Origin: an uncultured Croceitalea sp.
GTDB lineage: Bacteria > Bacteroidota > Bacteroidia > Flavobacteriales > Flavobacteriaceae
Length of the DNA stretch: 64,000 nucleotides
Assembly (NCBI GenBank): GCA_947503285.1
Contig: CANNDD010000002.1
Span: forward strand, 124,001 to 188,000
Direction: 5' to 3'
This document shows positions 35,332 to 45,818 of this stretch, piece by piece. Positions within the stretch are counted from its first letter, which is position 1; the number at the start of each line of letters is the position of its first letter. Position numbers and translations under genes: made by a program. The notes under the pieces were generated by a model, which saw nothing but the letters and a program-made list of their open reading frames with translations, ran no database searches and was not told the origin of the DNA.

Positions 35332-35769
35332 TTATTCCAAAACCATTTCCCCACCATCACCGAAAGTCAAAATAAGGTCCCCACTATCGAATTGGAACCG
35401 AAGCTGCGCAACCGTGGTATTGGGTACTTGGGCCTCAGTAATCGCACCATAAAAGGCGGTTCCGAATTGGGTATCGGCCACCTCCGTTGTGGTAAACGAC
35501 AATAAGGTCAATGTCGTGTTCTCAAGCTCATAATCACCACTGAACTGATTTACGGATGTACTGCCAACAAATGTGTTGTCAGTTTGAAAATCAATCGTGA
35601 TATCTTCATTGGGTGGCGCCAATTGCACTAGTGTGGCATTGGAAACTTTGATGGATGCGATACGCCAACTACCCGCAATCGCATTTTGGGTATCGTCGTC
35701 AGAATCGCTGCAAGACAGCAAAAGTAAAAAGGCAGTAATCGTAATCAAAAGGCTTGATGATTTTTTCAT
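35332..35769 (-). CDS. Small lipoprotein with META/lipocalin-like domain
   Basis: 145 residues. Signal peptide with lipobox LLLLSCSDSDDD (Cys about residue 20) followed by the acidic spacer typical of Bacteroidota surface lipoproteins. The domain begins AGSWRIASIKV and contains ITIDFQTDNTFVGSTSVNQFSGDYEL, which follows the pattern of META/HslJ and lipocalin-like domains. Function unknown. It follows the 516-residue secreted protein by nine bases on the same strand. Confidence 0.75.
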   Translation of the reverse strand: MKKSSSLLITITAFLLLLSCSDSDDDTQNAIAGSWRIASIKVSNATLVQLAPPNEDITIDFQTDNTFVGSTSVNQFSGDYELENTTLTLLSFTTTEVADTQFGTAFYGAITEAQVPNTTVAQLRFQFDSGDLILTFGDGGEMVLE

Positions 35770-35778
35770 GATATGTTC

Positions 35779-37329
35779 TTAGTTGAATGCTACTTTTACC
35801 AATTGTTTCTTGTTGCCCCGTTTAGCATAAAAAAGCAGTTCATCCTTTTTTGTATTGATCAATGGTTTTGAGACCATCAAAGGGAGGCGTGCTTCTTTCG
35901 CATCGATCACTTTCTCGTAATCCATCTTTCCATTTTCATCCAAAGAGATCAAGAATACGTTGCGATTGCCCGTAAGGCCTTGCTTGAATACGAGACGTTC
36001 GTTATTGATCAGCTGCGGATTCTCTGCCGCCGTACTTAAAAAGAAATAGGTGTCGCCATCTTTCGAGTAAGAACTGTAAGAAGCATAAGCACCATCTCCT
36101 TGTGTAACCTCGGCTTTATTGATGTTTCGCGCCCATAACATATCACCGTTGGTATTCAATTTTACACTTACGATATCATTATGGTGAAAACGATCTACTT
36201 TTATGCGCTGGCCGGCACCGGTGTTGTGCATGCTGTGGGTCACAAAATACTCTTCGGCATTGAACAGAATGTCGTTCTCGTCCGTTACCGTAACTCCTTT
36301 GAAAACTAGGTTATTCACAAACTCATTTTCACCGCGACCGAATTTATCATCCATAAACTGGTCGGTAAAGGGATTGTATTTTTTATTTAAAATGGTTAAA
36401 GAGGTTGCATCCAATTCAAAGAATGACAGTCCATTGTATCTATTATCTTTTCTATCGGCATAGAACCCAACACAATACAGTTTCCCTTTGCTTAAAATAG
36501 GATAAAGCCCTTCAGAGAACTTGCCAGGATTATCAAATGATTGGGTCTTGGCAACCCCACCATTCACTTTTATCAGTTCGTACTGAAACTTACGTTCTTC
36601 AGCCTTGAACCGTTTCTTTTTGAAATAGGCCTTACCCACAATATAGGCTTCATTACCATTACCTGATATGGCCAGGTTCTCAAAAGCATAGTTTTTTTCC
36701 GCTACTTCAGCAGAGAAATCATGTTCCCATCGTTTATTCAAATCAGCATCGAACAAGTGTATGGTATGTTTGTCCTCTTTATTTTTTTTATGGTGGGTAC
36801 TGATGATAAAACCCGTTTTTTCAGCATTGAACAGTAGGGTGGTTGAAAATCCTTTCTTAAAATCCCTGTTATAGTAGTTTTTGCCAAAAGCTCCTTCTAC
36901 TGCAGGGGTCACAAACTTTAACAACTGCTCTTTCTCAAAACTGAAGTTCACCAAATTACTGGTATGTGCTTGATATTCGTAGAAACCCCTTTCAAAATCA
37001 TAATTAAAAAATAGCAGTTTCAACTGCCCATTCTTGATAAAACCATCGACAAATTGAAGGCCTTTGAGCTTATAATTGTACTGGGAAACCAATTCAAGGT
37101 CTTTGTTGTAATGCTCTATCAAATACCCTTTTGGTTTTAAAATGAGTCCTTGAAAATAAGATCGCACCAGAACATAACCCCCGTCACCGTCATTATCGAT
37201 GGTAACCAGGTTTGAATACCGATAGCGGTCGTTCAGCTTTTCACCAAAATCATAGGAAACCGGCATTTTTTGCGAAAAAGCGCCAAAAAGTACACCCATA
37301 AGGGCGATTAAGAGTAGTAATCGTTTCAT
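35779..37329 (-). CDS. Secreted protein of unknown function, 516 residues
   Basis: Signal peptide (LLLLIALMGVLFGAFSQ) followed by a beta-rich body with repeated short segments such as HLFDADLNKRWEHDFS, LNTNGDMLWARNINK and LDENGKMDYEKVIDAK, suggesting a propeller-like fold in which each blade reports a value. No catalytic motif is apparent. Probably periplasmic or outer-membrane associated. The META-like lipoprotein gene follows after nine bases. I know of no characterised homologue. Confidence 0.7.
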   Translation of the reverse strand: MKRLLLLIALMGVLFGAFSQKMPVSYDFGEKLNDRYRYSNLVTIDNDGDGGYVLVRSYFQGLILKPKGYLIEHYNKDLELVSQYNYKLKGLQFVDGFIKNGQLKLLFFNYDFERGFYEYQAHTSNLVNFSFEKEQLLKFVTPAVEGAFGKNYYNRDFKKGFSTTLLFNAEKTGFIISTHHKKNKEDKHTIHLFDADLNKRWEHDFSAEVAEKNYAFENLAISGNGNEAYIVGKAYFKKKRFKAEERKFQYELIKVNGGVAKTQSFDNPGKFSEGLYPILSKGKLYCVGFYADRKDNRYNGLSFFELDATSLTILNKKYNPFTDQFMDDKFGRGENEFVNNLVFKGVTVTDENDILFNAEEYFVTHSMHNTGAGQRIKVDRFHHNDIVSVKLNTNGDMLWARNINKAEVTQGDGAYASYSSYSKDGDTYFFLSTAAENPQLINNERLVFKQGLTGNRNVFLISLDENGKMDYEKVIDAKEARLPLMVSKPLINTKKDELLFYAKRGNKKQLVKVAFN

Positions 37330-37352
37330 TTTTTCAGGTTTGGGGCACCTGA

Positions 37353-38135
37353 CTATGAACCGGGAAAATCTGCCTTTCTTTTCTCTAAGAACGCTGAAGT
37401 GCCTTCTTTAAAATCGTTTGTTCCAAAACAGGCTCCAAAGGCTTCAATCTCGGCGGCATAGCCATCGGCATCATAGCTATAACCCGCATTTACCGCATTT
37501 ATTGCGTGCAAAATGGCCACAGTGGAGTTATTCGATATCTTGCCCGCCAATTTTTCGCAAAGTGGAATTAAATCCCCTAATTCGACTACATAATTGACCA
37601 GCCCATATTGCAATGCTTTTTCAGCAGTGATCATACCCGCCGTCATGATCATTTCCATGGCCCTGCCCTTACCTACAAGTTGTGGTAGGCGTTGGGTACC
37701 ACCATAACCAGGGATCACGCCTAACGAAACTTCTGGCAGACCCATTTTTGCATTGGTACTTGCCACCCGAAAATGACAGGCCATGGCCAACTCCAGTCCC
37801 CCTCCTAGGGCAAAACCATTTACCGCGGCAATAACCGGTGTCGATAGGTTAGCAACGAAGTCAAAGAGCAACTCTTGGCCTTTAGCGGCCAATTTTCCAC
37901 CTTCCATTACCGAAAAATGGGCAAATTCAGAAATATCGGCCCCGGCCACAAATGCCTTTTCACCACTTCCTGTTATTATGATGACTTTAATCGCCTTGTC
38001 TTCGTCAAGTTCTTTAAAAGCCTGATGCAGCTCTTCTATGGTAGCTTTGTTCAGCGCATTGAGTTTATTAGGGCGGTCTATGGTAATCGTGGCCAAATGG
38101 TCTTCTTCTTCAATATAGATGTTGTCGTAGGTCAT
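37353..38135 (-). CDS. Enoyl-CoA hydratase/isomerase (crotonase family)
   Basis: 260 residues from ATG 38135. The frame runs further upstream to 38177, but those codons (RTTNNEQRTT) are just the heptamer tandem repeat, so the ATG is chosen. Crotonase signatures: oxyanion-hole segments GEKAFVAGADISEF and AAVNGFALGGGLELAMACHFR, and catalytic Glu in MGLPEVSLGVIPGYGGTQRL. It hydrates trans-2-enoyl-CoA in beta-oxidation or a related pathway. Immediately preceded by the 4.4-copy CGTTGTT repeat. Confidence 0.93.
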   Translation of the reverse strand: MTYDNIYIEEEDHLATITIDRPNKLNALNKATIEELHQAFKELDEDKAIKVIIITGSGEKAFVAGADISEFAHFSVMEGGKLAAKGQELLFDFVANLSTPVIAAVNGFALGGGLELAMACHFRVASTNAKMGLPEVSLGVIPGYGGTQRLPQLVGKGRAMEMIMTAGMITAEKALQYGLVNYVVELGDLIPLCEKLAGKISNNSTVAILHAINAVNAGYSYDADGYAAEIEAFGACFGTNDFKEGTSAFLEKRKADFPGS

Positions 38136-38166
38136 CGTTGTTCGTTGTTCGTTGTTCGTTGTTCGT
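38136..38166 (-). repeat. Heptamer tandem repeat, 4.4 copies, abutting a start codon
   Basis: CGTTGTT repeated 4.4 times directly adjacent to the ATG of the enoyl-CoA hydratase gene; on the coding strand it reads AACAACG. It serves as the whole translation-initiation leader of that gene. Confidence 0.95.
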
Positions 38167-38176
38167 AAAATTAACA

Positions 38177-38204
38177 AACCATCAACTATAAACCATAAAC
38201 TACC
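38177..38204 (+). repeat. Degenerate AACnnnn heptad tract after the kinase stop
   Basis: Four consecutive 7-mers AACCATC, AACTATA, AACCATA, AACTACC on the plus strand, nine bases from the stop of the NtrY-like kinase gene. On the kinase mRNA this is GTT-phased and could pair with the AAC-phased tract 10 bases further on. Confidence 0.7.
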
Positions 38205-38212
38205 GAATACAA

Positions 38213-39661
38213 TTACTCTTTAGGGAATCTTACGGTGAAAACGGTACCTTTTCCTATTTGTGAGGTAAAGTCGATACTGCCTTGATAATTTTCGACGATG
38301 TTTTTTACCATCCCTAGACCAAGTCCCATACCGCTGGTTTTGGTCGTAAACTTTGGTTCAAAAATTTTGTCCTTAAACTCATCTGCAATACCAATTCCGT
38401 TGTCGGCAACGCATATTTTTACATTTTCATCTTGTATGGCGACCGTTACCAAAATTCTTGGGTGCTCTTGAGTACCCATGGCTTGAATAGCGTTCATCAC
38501 CAAATTGGTTACAATGCGTATTAATTGTGTTCGATCTAGTTTTGCGATGATTTCTTCTTCATCTGCGATGAAGTGAATATAGGGTTCATTAAAAATATCG
38601 AGGGCGAGCTTAGATACTTCCACAACATTAAGGGTCTCTTTTTGCTGGGCCGGCATATCGGCGAAATTTGAAAATGCCGAAGCGATGTTACTCATGGTGT
38701 CTATTTGTTGCACCAGGGTTTTTGAAAACTCCTTGATTTTCGATTCTGCCTTTGGGTCATCAGGGCGAAACTTTCTTTCAAAACTTTGAACCGATAACCG
38801 CATCGGGGTGAGCGGATTTTTAATTTCATGTGCGACCTGTTTTGCCATTTCACGCCACGCCTGTTCCCGTTCACTTCGCGCCAATTTTGCTGCACTAGCC
38901 TCTAATTCATCGATCATCTCATTATACGATGCTATCAGTTTTCCAATTTCTTCGGTGGGATTATCAATAACGATTTTCTCATTACGACGGGTCAAATTGG
39001 TTTGGGTCATTTTATCTGAGATGGTTTGTAACGAACGTGTGATATACTTTGAAATAAAATAGGCCAGCACAATCGCCGAAATCAACATCAGAAAGTAGAC
39101 CCCGCCCAAGCGCATGAAAAACTCGCGCAACTCCATATCATTGAATGAGTTGTCTTCAAAATACGGGAGGTTCATAATACCAATCGGCTTGAACTTCAAA
39201 TCGGTGATGTACTTATACGTCGCCTGGTAGTTATCGCCGGCTGTACTCTTTTCTTCTACATATCGTTTTTCAGGACTCTCTAGAAGATTGTTCAGTACTT
39301 CAGCATCCAAACAATTTGAAACGGAATCGGCCTCAAAAGCGGGTTTTGAACTTTTTATAAGTGCCCCGTCAAGGTCATAAATATTAAAATTTACATTTTG
39401 GACATCGGCAATCTTATAAATCTCATCTTTAAAAATGAACTCTAAATTCTCCGTTATCGGCTCGTAGGTGGTCTCTCGCAACACATAGTCAATACTCTGC
39501 AAGATCTGTTCTTCTTTACGTTCCAATCTATTTTCATGGTAGTCTTGTGACTGCTCTTGATATTGAAAAAGGGTTACCCCTGCAATCAATACCGATGCAA
39601 TCAACACCAGCATGATCATGGATAAAAAAATACGGGAGCGAAGAGAGATTTTTTTAAACAA
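38213..39661 (-). CDS. NtrY-like membrane sensor histidine kinase with HAMP
   Basis: 482 residues. Translation most likely starts at TTG 39661 (LFKKISLRSRIFLS follows, supplying the positive charges before the first helix); the frame closes at a TAA 27 bases upstream and no earlier ATG is in frame. Helix 1 (about 13-35), an extracytoplasmic sensor (about 40-170), helix 2 (about 185-205), HAMP, then HisKA with phospho-acceptor His in MAKQVAHEIKNPLTPMRLS and HATPase boxes (LVMNAIQAMG, DNGIGI, GMGLGLGMVKN). No response regulator is adjacent. Confidence 0.9.
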   Translation of the reverse strand: MFKKISLRSRIFLSMIMLVLIASVLIAGVTLFQYQEQSQDYHENRLERKEEQILQSIDYVLRETTYEPITENLEFIFKDEIYKIADVQNVNFNIYDLDGALIKSSKPAFEADSVSNCLDAEVLNNLLESPEKRYVEEKSTAGDNYQATYKYITDLKFKPIGIMNLPYFEDNSFNDMELREFFMRLGGVYFLMLISAIVLAYFISKYITRSLQTISDKMTQTNLTRRNEKIVIDNPTEEIGKLIASYNEMIDELEASAAKLARSEREQAWREMAKQVAHEIKNPLTPMRLSVQSFERKFRPDDPKAESKIKEFSKTLVQQIDTMSNIASAFSNFADMPAQQKETLNVVEVSKLALDIFNEPYIHFIADEEEIIAKLDRTQLIRIVTNLVMNAIQAMGTQEHPRILVTVAIQDENVKICVADNGIGIADEFKDKIFEPKFTTKTSGMGLGLGMVKNIVENYQGSIDFTSQIGKGTVFTVRFPKE

Positions 39662-39789
39662 CTGCTTTCGAGTTTGAACATAAAGTTAGCAATAATCGAA
39701 CCAAAGCAAGTTCAAACGCAAGAATCAAGTTCAAACGCAAAAACGGGTTAATCAAAATCAGCTTCTATTAAAACCAAGAATTTTTAATA

Positions 39790-40338
39790 TCAAGCATTCG
39801 GATTTTTATCCCGAATCCTTTTGTAAAGTTTAATACCCAGCATTAAGAGTATACCCAAAACAATGATTCCTACTACCCCATAAATCCAATTAAAGGCACT
39901 TTTCAAGACCACTAAAAACACCACGGCAAACAAAATGATTGTGGTAGCCTCATTCCAAATTCGCATAAAATTTGACGTGTATTTGACCTCGTCGCGCTGA
40001 AATTGTTTGAAAATTTGATGGCATTTTAAGTGATATAAAATCAAAAGCAAAACAAAACCGAGTTTTATGTGCATCCAAGATTGTTCTAGCCATCCTGGCA
40101 TTAATACCAGCAGCCAAACTGCAAAAAAGGTACACAGTACAGCAGATGGCCAGCTTATAATAAACCATAACCGCTTGGTCATCAGTTTTAGCTGCGTAGT
40201 AAGAATTTCCTTCTCTGGGGATGGCTTGTCATTGGCCTCGATATGATAAATGAATAGTCTGGGAATGTAAAACAGGCCCGCAAACCAGGTTACCACAAAA
40301 ATAAGGTGTAGCGATTTTATGTAGTTGTAATATTCCAT
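39790..40338 (-). CDS. hemJ: HemJ-like protoporphyrinogen IX oxidase / CopD-family protein
   Basis: 182 residues, about five membrane helices. HemJ hallmarks: conserved His in YIKSLHLIFVVTWFAGLFYI (residues 6-25), PRLFIYH immediately after, and the second conserved region MHIKLGFVLLLILYHLKCH. HemJ oxidises protoporphyrinogen to protoporphyrin in organisms lacking HemG and HemY. Assignment is by family; the 37 residues beyond the core are slightly longer than usual. It lies 76 bp after the VPS10-like gene start region, same strand. Confidence 0.85.
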   Translation of the reverse strand: MEYYNYIKSLHLIFVVTWFAGLFYIPRLFIYHIEANDKPSPEKEILTTQLKLMTKRLWFIISWPSAVLCTFFAVWLLVLMPGWLEQSWMHIKLGFVLLLILYHLKCHQIFKQFQRDEVKYTSNFMRIWNEATTIILFAVVFLVVLKSAFNWIYGVVGIIVLGILLMLGIKLYKRIRDKNPNA

Positions 40339-40386
40339 TTAGTTAACGGTTAGTGGCCGTTTGTTTATAGCAAATTTATCAATTCA

Positions 40387-40414
40387 GGCAACCAACAACT
40401 AAAAACCAATAACT
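40387..40414 (+). repeat. Degenerate AACnnnn heptad tract before VPS10-like gene stop
   Basis: AACCAAC, AACTAAA, AACCAAT, AACTTTA lie in register on the plus strand just beyond the stop of the VPS10-like gene (minus strand), the same placement as the tracts at 21529 and 38177. Confidence 0.55.
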
Positions 40415-43400
40415 TTAAAGCCTAATTGCACCGATACCAGCATCCCAAAGTTTTTTATTGAATTCCGGAATTGCCGTTTTCCTTAAAGTAGTCGACCTTG
40501 CCTTCAAAGCCGACCATTGCGCATCCAATTCTGCCTTTCGGTCTTTTGAAGGTTGATTGACCCTTGGTATGGTACTATTGGTAGCATCAATTAAAAATAA
40601 ATATTCTGCAGTGAATTTGTTGGGAAAATTCTCCACATCATCATACGCCTTTGATTTACGTTGGACCATGTCTTTATCCCAGGCAACCAATTGTTCCAAT
40701 AATTTGCCCCCTTCTTCTTTAAGTGTGGCATCCTTAACATCGTTCAAGACTTCTTTTAACTGCCCTTGTGCCTTATACAGCCTATTTACGGTTTTGTGCA
40801 TTTCGGTCAAACGCTGCTCCATGTCGGTCATAAAAGTGTGGTATTCTGCGTACTGTTCTGTAGTGGTTTTATAGGTTGGCATGGCAACGATTTCGCCTTC
40901 GATTGTTTTTGTTTCGTTGCCTGCCGTGAGACTTACCGTGTAAGTTCCAGGTGGTACTACATGACCACTAAAACGAGATTCAATATAGGCACCCGGTATT
41001 CCGGGTAAAATCGGGGTTTTTAAATCCCAGACAAAACGGTTTAAACCCTCTTTCTTCGATAGGGTTGGGGCTCTTCTTGGTCCCCCTCCATTGTGAGGTT
41101 TGTAGTTTTTATCCTTCTCAGAAGAAAAGCTCCGTACCGTTTTTCCAGACGCATCCAAAATATCCATAGTAATTGCAGTGGAATCATTCAATTTGGGTAA
41201 TTCATAGTACAACACCATACCACTTGCAGGATTTACCCCAGACAAGGTATTCATACCATTAAAGTTATCGGTGTTTCCGCTCATAGGGCTATACCATAAA
41301 CCATTCATAGCGGCATTGGGCTTATACAACCTCAACCCTTTCTGCGTAGGCTCGTATTGCGCTAATAGTGTTAAATCATCCAATATCCAAAATGCGCGAC
41401 CTGAGGTAGCGACAATCAAATCGCCTTGATGGATTTTAATATCCGTAATCGGGGTTTTTGGCAGGTTGAGTTGAAAAGGTTTCCAAGTTTGTCCGCCATT
41501 CCAAGAGAGGTAAAGCCCTTTTTCAGTACCGGCATAGAGCAAATCTTTTCGCGTGGGATCTTCCCTGACCACACGGGTAAAGGCACCATTGGGAATTCCA
41601 GAGTTAATACTCGCCCAAGTTTTACCGTAATCCGTGCTCTTATAAATCGCTGGGGTATGATCGTTGAATTTGTACTTTGTAGTGGCTATATAAACAGTAG
41701 CTTTATCATGTGGGGAAACCTCAATAGCATTTACTAAAGATTCCCCTAAGTTTTTCGGGGTAATGTTTTGCCAGCTCTCACCATTATCTTTAGTGATGTG
41801 TACGTAACCATCGTCACTCCCCGTATAAAAAACACCTGCTTCATGTGGTGATTCCAAAACATAAGCTAATGTTCCATAATTTTCGGCACCAACGGCTTCG
41901 TTGGTATAGGGTCCACCGCCATTACCTTGTTTGGCATCAATATCACGAGTTAAATCGGGGGACATTTCTTCCCAAGTAACGCCCATATTCCGGGTTCGCA
42001 ATAACAATTGCGCTCCATGGTAAAATGTATTCTCTTCATGTTGTGAACGTAGGGTAGGTGCATTCCAATTATACAAATACTTCATGTTACGGGCTTCCCG
42101 TCCTAAATATTGAATAGGTGCCGCCATAACCTGTGTTGAGGCCTTAGATTCCATATCTAGAACATCAATGGTACCTAAATAACTTCCTCCCATGACATAT
42201 CTCGGGTTATCAGGGTCAAAGGCCAAAAAAGCACTTTCTCCGCCCGCAGAAGGACTAAAGTCAGCCATGGTAATGCCTCCCCTACCCACAGACATATTGG
42301 CCACCATAGCAGAAGAATAGTCTTGTTGACCAGCATAAATATTATATGGAAAAAGGTTATCGGTATTAATGCGATAAAACTGCCCCGTAGGCATATTGAC
42401 CTGTGATGACCATGTTTTTCCGAAGTCAAAAGTAACCGCTGCGCCACCATCATTCGCAATAACCATGTTTAAGGAATTCTTCGGATTGATCCACAGGTCA
42501 TGGTAATCACCATGCGTTCCTAAAATGCGTTCCCAATTTTTTCCGCCATCCAATGAACGAAGGGCGGGTGCACTCAACACATAAACGATATCTTCATCTT
42601 GTGGATCTGTAAATACTTCAATATAATACCAAGCACGCTGCACCAGGCGGTTATCACCGCTTGCCATGGTCCATGATTTTCCGGCATTGTTCGAAACAAA
42701 AAGTCCCCCTTTATCCGCATTGGAATCACTTTCGATCAAGGCATAGACCTTATTCGAATTTGCCGGACTCACGGAAATCGCCATTTTTCCTTTCTCTTTC
42801 GGTAGCCCTTCGGTCAACTCTGTCCAGGTTTCCCCAGCATCCGTAGATTTATAGAGTCCACTGCCTGCTCCTCCGCTGACTACCATATGGGGTTTACGCT
42901 GGTGTTCCCACATGGCCGCATACATGATTTCTGGATAGTTTGCGTCCATCGAAAGTTCGGAAGCCCCTGTCAATTCATTTACAAAAAGTGTGTTTTTCCA
43001 AGTCTTTCCTCCGTCGGTAGATTTATAAATTCCGCGTTCTTTGTTTGGTCCATACAATTGCCCTTGCGCCGCGACATAGACAATATCAGGATTGGTTGGA
43101 TGAATGATAATGCGCGAAATATGATGGGTCTCTTTCAAACCCATATGCTTCCAGGTCTTTCCTGCATCAGTAGACTTATAAACACCATCGCCATAGGATG
43201 TCATTACACCACGTGGTGCATGTTCTCCCATACCAACATAAACAATATTCGTGTTATAGGTCGACACGGCAACGGCTCCAACAGACCCCATTTCAAAAAA
43301 ACCATCTGAGATGTTATTCCAACGTTGCCCGGCATCTTCCGTTTTCCATAGCCCACCACCTGTGGTTCCCATATAATACGTCATCGGGTCACCAACTACG

Positions 43401-43537
43401 CCTGAAGCCGAAACCGAACGTCCGCCTCTAAACGGGCCAATGTTTCTAAATTTTAAAGGTTTGAAATATTCTTCGGCGGTTTGTGCAAAAGCGGTGGTTA
43501 TTGCCAGCGCATAACAAATAAATACTAGTTTTTTCAT
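40415..43537 (-). CDS. VPS10/sortilin-like BNR-repeat protein, secreted (paralogue A)
   Basis: 1040 residues from ATG 43537 (frame extends to 43612, but the ATG gives a clean signal, [17 protein letters not shown]). Residues 20-700 are two BNR/Asp-box beta-propellers, with many [ST]xDxGxTW repeats (e.g. [23 protein letters not shown]). A C-terminal region (about 760-1040) has a beta-sandwich-like part and a helical coiled-coil tail. Related proteins are annotated as VPS10-domain or 'glycosyl hydrolase' without proof. It follows the MutS-like gene by 20 bp and is a clear paralogue of the protein at 45.9-49.1 kb. Confidence 0.88.
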   Translation of the reverse strand: MKKLVFICYALAITTAFAQTAEEYFKPLKFRNIGPFRGGRSVSASGVVGDPMTYYMGTTGGGLWKTEDAGQRWNNISDGFFEMGSVGAVAVSTYNTNIVYVGMGEHAPRGVMTSYGDGVYKSTDAGKTWKHMGLKETHHISRIIIHPTNPDIVYVAAQGQLYGPNKERGIYKSTDGGKTWKNTLFVNELTGASELSMDANYPEIMYAAMWEHQRKPHMVVSGGAGSGLYKSTDAGETWTELTEGLPKEKGKMAISVSPANSNKVYALIESDSNADKGGLFVSNNAGKSWTMASGDNRLVQRAWYYIEVFTDPQDEDIVYVLSAPALRSLDGGKNWERILGTHGDYHDLWINPKNSLNMVIANDGGAAVTFDFGKTWSSQVNMPTGQFYRINTDNLFPYNIYAGQQDYSSAMVANMSVGRGGITMADFSPSAGGESAFLAFDPDNPRYVMGGSYLGTIDVLDMESKASTQVMAAPIQYLGREARNMKYLYNWNAPTLRSQHEENTFYHGAQLLLRTRNMGVTWEEMSPDLTRDIDAKQGNGGGPYTNEAVGAENYGTLAYVLESPHEAGVFYTGSDDGYVHITKDNGESWQNITPKNLGESLVNAIEVSPHDKATVYIATTKYKFNDHTPAIYKSTDYGKTWASINSGIPNGAFTRVVREDPTRKDLLYAGTEKGLYLSWNGGQTWKPFQLNLPKTPITDIKIHQGDLIVATSGRAFWILDDLTLLAQYEPTQKGLRLYKPNAAMNGLWYSPMSGNTDNFNGMNTLSGVNPASGMVLYYELPKLNDSTAITMDILDASGKTVRSFSSEKDKNYKPHNGGGPRRAPTLSKKEGLNRFVWDLKTPILPGIPGAYIESRFSGHVVPPGTYTVSLTAGNETKTIEGEIVAMPTYKTTTEQYAEYHTFMTDMEQRLTEMHKTVNRLYKAQGQLKEVLNDVKDATLKEEGGKLLEQLVAWDKDMVQRKSKAYDDVENFPNKFTAEYLFLIDATNSTIPRVNQPSKDRKAELDAQWSALKARSTTLRKTAIPEFNKKLWDAGIGAIRL

Positions 43538-43557
43538 GGTTGATGGTTTTTTGAATA

Positions 43558-45333
43558 TCAGTCTACAATACCCATTTTGTGAAGCAGAAAACTTGCGTTC
43601 ATATTTTGGCAAACACCTTCTTTAAAGGTATAATCAAAAAAGAGTTCGTTATTTACAATTTGGGCATCAAAATAATAGTTCTTTACGGCATTCAGGCTGT
43701 TCGCTACTTCACAAAGACTTAAGTCGTGTGTTGCGATTAATCCTGAAGTATTCAAGCCCACCAATTTCTCGATGAACTTTTTGGAACCCGTGGCCTTATC
43801 AGTACTATTGGTCCCTTTCAATATTTCATCTAAAATGATAAAATGAGGTTCTTTTTCTATGGTCTCAATAATAAGCTTCAACCGTTTCAGTTCACTGAAA
43901 AAGTAGCTTTCGTCATCAGTGAGGCTATCGGTAGTTCGCATGCTAGTGATTAACTTGATGGGGGTATAACTAGCAGTATCCGCACAAATGGGCAAACCCA
44001 CATTTGCCATCAACAGTTGCAAGCCGATGGTACGTAAAAAAGTGCTTTTACCGGCCATATTTGCCCCTGTAATCACAAAAAACTCACTAGTGCCTATGGT
44101 AAAATCATTGGCTACGGCATTTTTTGGATTCAATAAAGGATGCCTTGCTGACTTACAAATCAAGGTATTTTCAGAAGTCGTGATTTTTGGGTAGGTATGA
44201 TCAGGATGGTTAAAGGCATAATTACCCAGACTGTTATAGGCATCAAAGAACGCTATGGCATCAAACCATCTCGGAACCGAATCTCGGTAGGTCTCAATCC
44301 ATTGCTCAATCGCTTTACACACAAACAGGTCTCGCAATAAGAATCCATTGGCAACGATGCCAATGACAATATTATTTCGCTGATCTAAGGCGTCTAATAA
44401 TTTAGAGAACTGTTTTAAAATTTTTGAACCCTTCATTGAATCCCCAATAGTAGCACCCCTTTGGTTACGCAATAGCACTGAGGTGAAATCTTGCGTTTCC
44501 AACAACGAAATAAGTTTGGCATATTGGCGAAACGTGCTTTGGGCTTGAGTGGTATGTGCGGCTAATCGTCCCACATTTTTGAGGTAGCGCCCGGTGATTC
44601 CCAATCCTAAAAGAAATACCATAAAAACCACGTACCCTGACAACAAATCCAAAAAATAAAACACCCAACTTAAAATGGATATAGAGGAAAACAATACGCT
44701 AAGTAGCCTTACCTTTTTAGGCAAAAAAGACTTATATCCTTTTAACCATTGAACGACGCTTTCAGCACTAACCTCAGTTTTTACCAAAGAAGCCACGGCA
44801 CCGAACTTTTGGCGCCATTCAGGCATTTCAGACAATTCGTTGATGGCAGCCTGCTTTTCACCGATGGTCTTAATATCATTTGACAATAACAGTCTTGCAA
44901 GGGTATCGGCACCGCTTTTAAGGGAGGTGCGATTCATATATTGATAAAATGATCCTTTGCCGAACAAGTCAATATCTTGACTAAAAGGATGCGCGGGGTC
45001 TTTGTAGCTATTCCCATCTGGAAGGTCATGAAAATTACGCTGTAAAACCCTTAGTTCAACATCATTTTGTAAAACCAGGGCCTTCAAGATATCTTTCTGA
45101 TATTTCAAGCCATTGTGCCGTACTACCAAAAACACAAACAGTACGATTATAACCAAGCTTACGACCAATAATTGCTGCGTGTTTTCCCATAAAAAATATA
45201 CCATGGCCGCCAATAGGGCTATGAGAAGTAATCTTAAGGTGCTGGAAGTATTTAGCCTTGTTTTGATTTCTTTTAGCCCTACCTGAAATTTGGTTTGTTG
45301 AACTCGATAAAACTGTTTAGGTTCTTGGGGCAT
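43558..45333 (-). CDS. Membrane-anchored MutS-like ATPase
   Basis: About 591 residues from ATG 45333 ([11 protein letters not shown]). Unlike MutS or MutS2 it has two hydrophobic pairs: near residues 35-70 ([32 protein letters not shown]) and around 205-240, so it sits in the membrane. The C-terminal ATPase is intact: Walker [17 protein letters not shown] (about 420-435), [18 protein letters not shown], Walker [16 protein letters not shown], and LIATHDLSL. No mismatch-recognition domain is seen. It is typical of a Bacteroidota MutS-V family of unknown role. Co-directional with the VPS10-like gene 20 bp downstream. Confidence 0.88.
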   Translation of the reverse strand: MPQEPKQFYRVQQTKFQVGLKEIKTRLNTSSTLRLLLIALLAAMVYFLWENTQQLLVVSLVIIVLFVFLVVRHNGLKYQKDILKALVLQNDVELRVLQRNFHDLPDGNSYKDPAHPFSQDIDLFGKGSFYQYMNRTSLKSGADTLARLLLSNDIKTIGEKQAAINELSEMPEWRQKFGAVASLVKTEVSAESVVQWLKGYKSFLPKKVRLLSVLFSSISILSWVFYFLDLLSGYVVFMVFLLGLGITGRYLKNVGRLAAHTTQAQSTFRQYAKLISLLETQDFTSVLLRNQRGATIGDSMKGSKILKQFSKLLDALDQRNNIVIGIVANGFLLRDLFVCKAIEQWIETYRDSVPRWFDAIAFFDAYNSLGNYAFNHPDHTYPKITTSENTLICKSARHPLLNPKNAVANDFTIGTSEFFVITGANMAGKSTFLRTIGLQLLMANVGLPICADTASYTPIKLITSMRTTDSLTDDESYFFSELKRLKLIIETIEKEPHFIILDEILKGTNSTDKATGSKKFIEKLVGLNTSGLIATHDLSLCEVANSLNAVKNYYFDAQIVNNELFFDYTFKEGVCQNMNASFLLHKMGIVD

Positions 45334-45430
45334 TCTTAATTTAATTGAGGATAAATCTAACACATTAAAATGTATCTGAAATCGATTCGTATGAAACAGG
45401 AAATAAAATTTAACGAACCAGTCAAAAATA

Positions 45431-45456
45431 TATCTCGACTCCGCTCGATATGACAG
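45431..45456 (+). repeat. 26 bp inverted repeat, left copy, flanking GIY-YIG gene
   Basis: Exact reverse complement of 45819-45844. Internally quasi-palindromic (TATC-TCGA ... TCGA-TAT), so it can form a hairpin like a REP element. Confidence 0.97.
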
Positions 45457-45485
45457 TCTGCACCAATTAAACTTTAAAACTTAAT

Positions 45486-45794
45486 CTACTTATTCTTATG
45501 ATGAGAATCGTTTTTGCATTCAGCAAGAATAGGCAATAAATCAAAGTCTTCATTTGCCAAAGCAATTTTCTTTAACCTACTCCATCCTTTAATCTTCGTT
45601 TCAAAAATTTCGGCTTGTGAAAATTGCATAAACTCTTGGTTAAAAACGAGTTTCACAGGTCGCCTTTTCGAAGTATATGAGTTATCATTTAGACCGAAAT
45701 TGTGTTCTTGAAGTCTACGTTCCAGGTTATTTGTCAATCCAACATAAATTGATTTGTCAGCACATTCGACCATATAAACATAGTAGAATTTCAT
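45486..45794 (-). CDS. Single-domain GIY-YIG endonuclease
   Basis: 102 residues from ATG 45794 (a frame six codons longer is possible but the ATG gives the standard MKFYYVYMVE start). GIY-YIG motif variants YVYM and YVG (about residues 5-20), catalytic Arg in NNLERRLQEH, and catalytic Glu in IFETKIKGWSRLKK. The family (YhbQ/UPF0213-like) is widespread in Bacteroidota with uncertain role. Remarkably, a perfect 26 bp inverted repeat brackets the gene and little else. Confidence 0.92.
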   Translation of the reverse strand: MKFYYVYMVECADKSIYVGLTNNLERRLQEHNFGLNDNSYTSKRRPVKLVFNQEFMQFSQAEIFETKIKGWSRLKKIALANEDFDLLPILAECKNDSHHKNK

Positions 45795-45818
45795 ATTCTC
45801 TTTGAATCTCACAAAACC

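Noticed and set aside
38136-38177. N-terminal extension of the enoyl-CoA hydratase through the heptamer repeat
   Set aside because: The added residues are simply the translated repeat; the crotonase domain starts right after ATG 38135.
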